The translations under genes were made by a program, and so were the position numbers. From Bifidobacterium breve (GTDB lineage: Bacteria > Actinomycetota > Actinomycetes > Nanopelagicales > Nanopelagicaceae), in assembly GCA_943324025.2 (NCBI GenBank), contig CALPKA020000040.1, forward strand, positions 1 to 5,915: DNA of 5,915 nucleotides. Direction: 5' to 3'. The notes beneath the pieces are model-generated. The model ran no database searches and was not told the DNA's origin. It saw only the letters and a list, made by a program, of their open reading frames with translations. Numbering within the stretch: position 1 is the stretch's first letter; each line of letters begins with the position of its first letter. Positions 1 to 5,915 of this stretch are shown here, piece after piece.

Positions 1-564
1 ATGAAGGGTGCGGTAGCAAAGGCTGAATCATTGAAAGATACTGGCGCTGTTTTAGTTCGCCAATTTGAAAACCAAGCAGGTCCAGATATTCACCGCAGAA
101 CCACAGGTGAGGAGATTTGGCGAGATACCGATGGCACAGTTGCAGCTGTTGTTGCTGGAATTGGAACTGGTGGAACAATTACCGGTGTCGGCCAATTGTT
201 AAAGTCAAAAAATCCTGCGATTAAGGTATTTGGTGTTGAACCTGCTGCATCACCTTTGTTAAATGGTGGAGAGCCAGGAAAGCATCCATTCCAAGGAATT
301 GGTGCAAACTTTGTTCCACCAGTTTTAGATCGCTCTGTTTATGATGAAATTTTAGATGCACAAGCAGATGATGGTGTTAGGTATGCCCGCCTTGCTGGAA
401 CTCAAGAGGGAATCTTGGCCGGTTTATCATCAGGTGCAGCGCTTTGGGCTGCCCACCAGGTTGCACAGCGTTCTGAGTTTGATGGCAAAACCATTGTGGT
501 AATAATTCCATCATTTGGTGAGCGTTATCTATCAACAATTTTGTTCCAAGATTTGATGAACTAA
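1..564 (+). CDS. cysK: Cysteine synthase (O-acetylserine sulfhydrylase), 3' part only
   Basis: PLP-dependent cytoplasmic enzyme that makes L-cysteine from O-acetylserine and sulfide. The visible 187 residues match the C-terminal 60% of CysK: MKGA at 1-4 (an internal methionine near residue 119 of typical CysK), the PLP-phosphate loop GTGGT at 55-59, QGIGANFVP at 98-106, [12 protein letters not shown] at 136-147 and the C-terminal signature [10 protein letters not shown] at 170-179. Family members are about 310 residues, so the N-terminal part with the PLP lysine and the substrate loop lies upstream of the window; the ATG at base 1 is not the true start. It ends one base before cysE, which makes its substrate, so the two very likely form an operon. 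CysM or cystathionine beta-synthase-like paralogues are less likely given the GERYLST ending. Confidence 0.95.
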   Translation: MKGAVAKAESLKDTGAVLVRQFENQAGPDIHRRTTGEEIWRDTDGTVAAVVAGIGTGGTITGVGQLLKSKNPAIKVFGVEPAASPLLNGGEPGKHPFQGIGANFVPPVLDRSVYDEILDAQADDGVRYARLAGTQEGILAGLSSGAALWAAHQVAQRSEFDGKTIVVIIPSFGERYLSTILFQDLMN

Positions 565-565
565 A

Positions 566-1072
566 TTGTTAAGACGAATAAACGAGGATATCAAGGCGGT
601 ACTGCGGCAAGATCCTGCTGCACGTAACTCACTTGAGGTAATACTTACCTACCCAGGGCTGCATGCTGTTTGGGGATACCGGATTGCGCACTTTCTCTGG
701 CAGGTAAAGCTAAAACTTGCAGCACGAATTTATTCAAATTGGATTAGAGCTTTAACTGGCATTGAGATTCACCCTGCGGCCAAGATCGGTCGAAGATTTT
801 TCATTGATCACGGCATGGGAGTGGTAATCGGAGCTACTGCAATAGTTGGTGATGATGTAATGATTTATCACGATGTTACTTTGGGCGCTCGCACCGGTGG
901 AACTGGAAAGCGCCATCCAACAATTGGTAATAATGTTGTTATTGGGGCAGGTGCCAGAGTTCTTGGTGATATCTCAGTTGGAAATGGGGTAAAGATTGGC
1001 GCAAATATGGTTGTGACAAAGAGCGTTCCGGCGAGCACAAATGTTGATTCATCGGAGTTTTTCGCAATCTAA
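566..1072 (+). CDS. cysE: Serine O-acetyltransferase, short form
   Basis: Acetylates L-serine with acetyl-CoA to give O-acetylserine, the substrate of the adjacent CysK. The 168 residues comprise a short helical N-terminus (1-60), [11 protein letters not shown] at 65-75, and a left-handed beta-helix of hexapeptide repeats to about residue 150. Catalytic-type residues are D81-H82 (IDHGMG) and H117 (GKRHP). The start is taken as TTG 566: it lies one base after the cysK stop, gives the typical N-terminus MLRRINEDI, and no in-frame ATG precedes the conserved core. No clear Shine-Dalgarno is visible, so translational coupling to cysK is likely. Oddity: after VTKSVPAST (150-158) the usual VVGVPAR segment is absent and the protein ends [10 protein letters not shown]. 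The terminal isoleucine after acidic and aromatic residues resembles the CysE tail that inserts into the CysK active site. A frameshift is the alternative. Confidence 0.92.
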   Translation: MLRRINEDIKAVLRQDPAARNSLEVILTYPGLHAVWGYRIAHFLWQVKLKLAARIYSNWIRALTGIEIHPAAKIGRRFFIDHGMGVVIGATAIVGDDVMIYHDVTLGARTGGTGKRHPTIGNNVVIGAGARVLGDISVGNGVKIGANMVVTKSVPASTNVDSSEFFAI

Positions 1073-1105
1073 ACGCTCATGGCTGGTGATTTTTGCCAGT
1101 TAACA

Positions 1106-1133
1106 TTGCCGTAATCATTGCCCGCTTTAATAT
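1106..1133 (+). promoter_or_regulatory. Candidate glnA promoter giving a leaderless mRNA
   Basis: TTGCCG (1106-1111) and TAATAT (1128-1133) are spaced by 16 bases, a plausible sigma70-type -35/-10 pair. The -10 box ends four bases before the preferred glnA ATG at 1138, and no Shine-Dalgarno precedes that ATG, so transcription probably starts at or next to the start codon. An overlapping reading, TTTAAT at 1126-1131, would place the -10 six bases upstream. Leaderless mRNAs are common in Actinobacteria. The match is by eye only. Confidence 0.45.
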
Positions 1134-1137
1134 CCCC

Positions 1138-2448
1138 ATGACCTCCCCAAGTGATTTAACCAAGCAACAGCAATTTGTGCAGCGCACTTTAGAAGAGCGC
1201 AATATTCGATTTGTCAGACTTTGGTTTACCGATGTTTTAGGTTTTTTAAAATCTGTGGCAATTGCACCTGCTGAGTTAGAAAATGCATTTGCCGAGGGAA
1301 TTGGATTTGACGGCTCTGCTATTGAAGGATTTGCTAGAGTAACAGAGTCAGATATGTTGGCAAAGCCAGATCCTGCAAGCTTTTCAATTCTTCCTTGGCG
1401 AACTGAATCACCAGGAGCAGCTCGAATGTTTTGTGATATTTCACTTCCTGATGGCACACCTGCCTCAGTTGATCCAAGACGAGTATTACGTCAAACACTT
1501 GAGAAAGTAGCAAAGCTTGGTTACACCTGTTACACACATCCTGAGATTGAATTTTTCTTATTTAAAGATGAACCAAAGCCAGGCCTTGAGCCAGTTCCAG
1601 TTGATTCAGCTGGCTACTTTGATCACACACCATCGGTAGTTGGACATGATTTTAGAAGACAAGCGATCACAATATTAGAGGCGATGGGAATCTCAGTTGA
1701 GTTTTCACATCATGAAGGTGGTCCTGGTCAACAGGAGATTGATTTGAGATATGCAGATGCTTTAACAACTGCAGATAACATCATGACATTTAGACATGTT
1801 GTGAAGGAGGTGGCATTAGATCAAGGTTTTTATGCCTCCTTTATGCCAAAACCATTTACTAATCATCCTGGCTCTGCCATGCATACTCACATCTCTTTAT
1901 TTGAAGGGGAGCGAAATGCTTTTTATGAAGAGGGTGCGCCAATGCAGCTTTCAAAGGTTGGCAGATCTTTTACTGCCGGAATTATTAAGCATGCCTCTGA
2001 GATAACTGCAATTACTAATCAATGGGTTAATTCATATAAAAGATTAAGTGGTGGAGGGGAAGCACCGGCATATGCCACTTGGGCGCAGGTTGATCGAAAT
2101 GCAATGGTTCGAATTCCAACCTATAAACCTAAAAAAGAAGCTTCAACTCGAATTGAGATTAGATCGCCAGACTCTGCATGTAATCCATATTTAGCTTTTG
2201 CAGTGATAATTGCCGCTGGAATTGCTGGTGTTGAGGGCAAGTATGAGTTGAATGAAAACCTGAACCCAACTCCATTGCCAACTGATTTAGCGGAGGCGAT
2301 TACCGCAATGGAAAAGAGTGAATTGGTGAAGAAAACACTTGGTGATGATGTATTTGAGTATGTATTGCGAAATAAGCGGGCTGAATGGGATGAGTATCGT
2401 AAACAGGTCAGCGCCTATGAATTAAGCAGGTATTTGCCAGTTCTATAG
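1138..2448 (+). CDS. glnA: Glutamine synthetase, GlnA2-type (class I)
   Basis: Glutamine-synthetase family enzyme (ATP-dependent ligation of ammonia to glutamate), 436 residues from ATG 1138. Motifs in order: RFVRLWFTDVLGFLKS (24-39), GFDGSAIEGFARV (56-68), EIEFFLF with metal-site glutamates E136 and E138, HHEGGPGQQEID (191-202, E193/E200), MHTHISL with H249, KRLSGGGEAPAYATW (301-315), RIEIRSPD (338-345) and RNKRAEW near the C-terminus. The pattern is that of mycobacterial GlnA2 (about 446 residues) rather than GlnA1. ATG 1138 is chosen over the in-frame TTG at 1093 because the homologous N-terminus begins about there and a -10 box sits just upstream; the TTG would add 15 unlike residues. The C-terminal region around 369-382 is about 15 residues shorter than I expect, removing the part equivalent to the adenylylation loop. 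Some GlnA2-class proteins act weakly or on polyamines, so in vivo substrate is not certain. Confidence 0.93.
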   Translation: MTSPSDLTKQQQFVQRTLEERNIRFVRLWFTDVLGFLKSVAIAPAELENAFAEGIGFDGSAIEGFARVTESDMLAKPDPASFSILPWRTESPGAARMFCDISLPDGTPASVDPRRVLRQTLEKVAKLGYTCYTHPEIEFFLFKDEPKPGLEPVPVDSAGYFDHTPSVVGHDFRRQAITILEAMGISVEFSHHEGGPGQQEIDLRYADALTTADNIMTFRHVVKEVALDQGFYASFMPKPFTNHPGSAMHTHISLFEGERNAFYEEGAPMQLSKVGRSFTAGIIKHASEITAITNQWVNSYKRLSGGGEAPAYATWAQVDRNAMVRIPTYKPKKEASTRIEIRSPDSACNPYLAFAVIIAAGIAGVEGKYELNENLNPTPLPTDLAEAITAMEKSELVKKTLGDDVFEYVLRNKRAEWDEYRKQVSAYELSRYLPVL

Positions 2449-2461
2449 GTAGGATAAATAC

Positions 2462-3055
2462 ATGAGCAATCAAATACTTACAGAGATTCATGTTGATTTA
2501 GATAACCGCGATAAGAACACTGCATTATTTAGAGTGATTCTGGCGGTTCCAGTTTTGATTTTTTTAAGCAGCTTTTCGGAGTTTGCTGACAACCTGCCAG
2601 GAGTCATTGGCGGCTTCCTATTCCTGCCTGTCGTCTTATCTTTATTGTTTCGTAATGTCTATCCATCATATGTTTTAGCTTTCAATAAAGCATTACTTGA
2701 GTTAAGTAATCGGGTAAGTGCATATTTACTAGTTTTAACCGATGAGTATCCATCAATTGAGGCAAATCAAAAGGTGCGCCTGATTTATCCAGAGATTGAG
2801 GGCGGAAAGAAGTTATCACCATGGATGCCATTAGTTAAGTGGTTTCTAGCAATTCCGCTATATCTACTTGGAATTGTCTATGCGATTTATGCATTAGTAC
2901 TGACATTTATTGCCTGGCTAACAGTTATTACTAAAGGCCACTATCCAGTTGAAAGAGCTGAAGAGGTGGTTAAGGTACTTGCTTATTGGAATCGCCTTTA
3001 TGGATATGCGCTGTTGCTAGTAACAGATGAGTATCCATCTTTTTCACTTAACTAA
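2462..3055 (+). CDS. Small membrane protein with two DUF4389-like repeats
   Basis: 197 residues, function unknown. Two similar halves are visible. Each has a hydrophobic hairpin (about 22-38 plus 47-63, and about 126-156), then R/K..YP, an amphipathic stretch with N-R and Y-L/A-LL, and the closing motif TDEYPS (93-98 and 188-193). This pattern matches DUF4389 membrane proteins as I know them from Actinobacteria, where tandem copies occur. No cleavable signal peptide is evident; the short N-terminus (MSNQILTEIHVDLDNRDK) is charged. The start ATG 2462 has a good ribosome-binding site, GGTAGGA at 2448-2454, seven bases upstream, overlapping the last base of the glnA stop codon. The 13-base gap suggests co-transcription with glnA. 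No catalytic residues are recognisable; a role in glutamine metabolism cannot be inferred beyond adjacency. Confidence 0.8.
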   Translation: MSNQILTEIHVDLDNRDKNTALFRVILAVPVLIFLSSFSEFADNLPGVIGGFLFLPVVLSLLFRNVYPSYVLAFNKALLELSNRVSAYLLVLTDEYPSIEANQKVRLIYPEIEGGKKLSPWMPLVKWFLAIPLYLLGIVYAIYALVLTFIAWLTVITKGHYPVERAEEVVKVLAYWNRLYGYALLLVTDEYPSFSLN

Positions 3056-3131
3056 TTTAGTTAAGCCTTACATTTCAGTTTGCGCAAGGGTATGCGCACC
3101 TCTTGGCAAGCCTTTGAGATAGGAACTGTTC

Positions 3132-3153
3132 AGGCTAAATCAGCAGCCTTTTT
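3132..3153 (+). terminator. Possible intrinsic terminator after the glnA-DUF4389 unit
   Basis: AGGCT (3132-3136) can pair with AGCCT (3145-3149) across an 8-base loop, directly followed by a run of five T (3149-3153). The 5-bp stem is short, so termination would be inefficient at best. Two further AGCCT copies (3064-3068 and 3109-3113) could compete for the same AGGCT. Confidence 0.4.
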
Positions 3154-3184
3154 CCAAGAAATCGGTTTGGTTTTTACCGCTAAT

Positions 3185-3214
3185 TTGGTTTATTTCTTAA
3201 ATGTGAGTTAACCT
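3185..3214 (+). promoter_or_regulatory. Candidate promoter of the leuA leader transcript
   Basis: TTGGTT (3185-3190) and TAACCT (3209-3214, fits TANNNT) are separated by 18 bases. The -10 box ends six bases before the leader-peptide ATG at 3221, and no Shine-Dalgarno is visible, so a leaderless start at or near 3221 is likely. The -35 match is weak (3 of 6 to TTGACA), and a distal promoter cannot be excluded. Confidence 0.4.
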
Positions 3215-3220
3215 TGAGCC

Positions 3221-3288
3221 ATGTTAATTACAGGTGCTACCTCATTACTTAACTCTTCATTGCGCCTGTCATCACTCCTTCTTATCTG

Positions 3289-3307
<19 letters not shown>
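3221..3307 (+). CDS. leuL: Leucine-rich leader peptide of the leuA attenuator
   Basis: A 28-residue open frame, MLITGATSLLNSSLRLSSLL-LICRGGAK, with 8 leucines including a Leu-Leu-Leu run at 19-21 (3275-3283). The leucine codons sample five of six types (TTA, CTT, TTG, CTG, CTC), including C-ending and G-ending codons that are otherwise uncommon in this A/T-biased window. The start is fixed by an in-frame TGA at 3215-3217. It ends 69 bases before leuA, and its last codons form one arm of a strong hairpin. This is the classic layout of ribosome-mediated attenuation: ribosome progress across leucine codons reports charged tRNA-Leu. Its CRGG-like ending resembles leuA leaders of other Actinobacteria. 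The peptide itself probably has no function after synthesis. Confidence 0.85.
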
Positions 3308-5113
<1,806 letters not shown>

Positions 5114-5136
5114 CTAACTCTGTCTTACTCCTCTAG

Positions 5137-5142
5137 TAACTT
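5137..5142 (+). promoter_or_regulatory. Candidate -10 box for leaderless recO
   Basis: TAACTT fits TANNNT and ends six bases before the recO ATG, the same spacing as TAACCT before the leuA leader peptide. There is no convincing -35 box, and the AGGGG next to the start is only one base from the ATG, too close to act as a usual ribosome-binding site. The alternative is read-through from leuA. Confidence 0.25.
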
Positions 5143-5148
5143 AGGGGT

Positions 5149-5889
5149 ATGTCTTTATACCGCGATCAGGCGATTGTGCTGCGCACCCAGAAATTGGGGG
5201 AGGCAGATCGCATAATTACTTTATTCACCAAAGATCATGGTCGAATAAAAGCGGTTGCAAAGGGAGTACGTCGCACTAAATCTAGATTTGGCGCACGGCT
5301 TGAACCTGCAAGTTATGTTGATCTGCAGCTTTATACCGGCCGGACTTTTGACACCATTACTCAGGTTGTAGGTATTGAAAATTATGGTGATGTTTTATCA
5401 AGTGATTACCAAAGCTGGACAGTGGCAAGTGCCATTTTGGAAGCAGCCGAGCGATTTACCCAGGCAGAGCATGAGCCAGCGCTGCAACAATATTTATTAG
5501 TTAGCGGTTCACTTAAAGCATTAGCGGAGAAAAGATATGACGCATCCTTAATACTTGATGCTTATTTATTAAGATCATTATCTGTTGCAGGTTACGCCCC
5601 ATCTTTAACAATTTGTTCTCGTTGTGATGCACCAGGTCCACATAAGTTCTTCTCACTTCAAGGTGGTGGATCAGTATGCATTACCTGCAAGCCAACAGCC
5701 TCTGCTTCGCCATCACCAGTAACCTTGGAATTGATGGCTAACTTATTAACCGGTGATTGGGATCAGGCGCAATTGAGCGAAGCAAAAAATCGAAGTGAGG
5801 CATCCGGCCTAATCGCCGCCTATCTGCAATGGCATCTAGAACGTGGTTTACGTTCTCTGCCATTAGTTGAGAGAATAAGTCGTGGCTAA
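5149..5889 (+). CDS. recO: DNA repair protein RecO
   Basis: Recombination mediator that anneals complementary strands and, with RecR (and RecF), loads RecA on SSB-coated single-stranded DNA. The 246 residues start with the RecO OB-fold: YRDQAIVLRTQKLGEADRIITLF (4-26), then GRIKAVAKGVRRTKSRFG (31-48) and LEPASYVDLQLYTGRTFDTITQ (51-72). A helical domain follows, with a four-cysteine zinc site C156-x2-C159 and C177-x2-C180, typical of Gram-positive RecO. Length is usual for the family. ATG 5149 starts the conserved N-terminus directly and lies 35 bases after leuA. The last 8 bases overlap the next gene, a probable uppS, so those two are likely co-translated. Confidence 0.95.
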   Translation: MSLYRDQAIVLRTQKLGEADRIITLFTKDHGRIKAVAKGVRRTKSRFGARLEPASYVDLQLYTGRTFDTITQVVGIENYGDVLSSDYQSWTVASAILEAAERFTQAEHEPALQQYLLVSGSLKALAEKRYDASLILDAYLLRSLSVAGYAPSLTICSRCDAPGPHKFFSLQGGGSVCITCKPTASASPSPVTLELMANLLTGDWDQAQLSEAKNRSEASGLIAAYLQWHLERGLRSLPLVERISRG

Positions 5890-5915
5890 AAAAGTAACTC
5901 CGCCAAAACCGCATC
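5882..5915 (+). CDS. uppS: Start of probable polyprenyl diphosphate synthase, truncated by window end
   Basis: A frame opening at GTG 5882 inside the recO stop region reads MAKKVTPPKPH before the window ends. Actinobacterial isoprenyl transferases (UppS), which make the lipid carrier for cell-wall precursors, often have a short basic N-terminus followed by a PP-x-PH(PSG) motif, and their gene commonly follows recO. The 8-base overlap and the purine-rich GAGAGA (around 5870-5875) upstream support a real start. Only 11 residues are visible, none catalytic, so the call rests mainly on gene order. Confidence 0.55.
   Translation, partial: MAKKVTPPKPH

Larger units (their letters stand above)
3056..3220 (+). 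other. Intergenic region upstream of the leuA leader
   Basis: 165 bases without a gene I would call. It holds the 6-base palindromic stem TGCGCA (around 3081-3086 and 3093-3098), a terminator-like hairpin at 3132-3153 and a candidate promoter for the leuA leader at 3185-3214. A 39-codon open frame (3092-3211) is present but its length is within chance expectation and it has no well-spaced ribosome-binding site. No tRNA, known riboswitch core or repeat array was recognised. Confidence 0.6.

Noticed and set aside
1..3. ATG at base 1 as a true start of cysK
   Set aside because: The residues after it match the middle of CysK, and the PLP-lysine region that must precede it is missing, so the gene is cut by the window edge.
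1077..1457. Open frame on the minus strand, 126 codons
   Set aside because: It lies antisense to the conserved 5' part of glnA, its product resembles no family I know, and it has low-complexity composition typical of a shadow frame.
1334..1537. Open frame on the minus strand, 67 codons
   Set aside because: Entirely antisense to glnA, short, and without a recognisable motif or a promoter.

Overview
The window is most consistent with a low-GC actinobacterium (A/T-rich third codon positions, roughly low-40s % GC by eye). Several features point this way. The glutamine synthetase is of the mycobacterial GlnA2 type. The 2-isopropylmalate synthase is the long actinobacterial form (DLRDGNQ class). 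leuA is preceded by a leucine-rich leader peptide and a pairing pattern like the actinobacterial LEU pseudoknot. recO runs straight into what looks like uppS, an arrangement common in Actinobacteria. Several genes look leaderless, with a candidate -10 box just before the start codon. A streamlined planktonic actinobacterium (acI / Nanopelagicales-like) would fit, but that placement is inference.

Layout, all on the + strand. (1) 1-1072: cysteine synthesis pair, the 3' part of cysK (cut by the window edge) followed after one base by cysE, which starts at TTG. (2) 1106-3055: a probable promoter, a GlnA2-type glutamine synthetase, and a small membrane protein with two DUF4389-like repeats; these two probably form one transcript. 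(3) 3056-3376: a 321-bp intergenic region with a weak terminator-like hairpin, then an unlisted 28-residue leader peptide with eight leucines (3221-3307), then a GC-rich block of mutually exclusive RNA pairings reaching the leuA ribosome-binding site. (4) 3377-5113: leuA. (5) 5149-5915: recO, overlapped by 8 bases by the start of a probable uppS that runs off the window.

Functionally this is core metabolism: O-acetylserine and cysteine synthesis, a glutamine-synthetase-type enzyme, leucine biosynthesis, recombination repair and isoprenoid lipid carrier synthesis. No mobile element, CRISPR array, tRNA, rRNA or defence-like system was seen. The most informative non-obvious content is the leuA attenuator. 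After it come an unusually short CysE C-terminus ending in isoleucine, and a glutamine synthetase that appears to lack the segment corresponding to the adenylylation loop.
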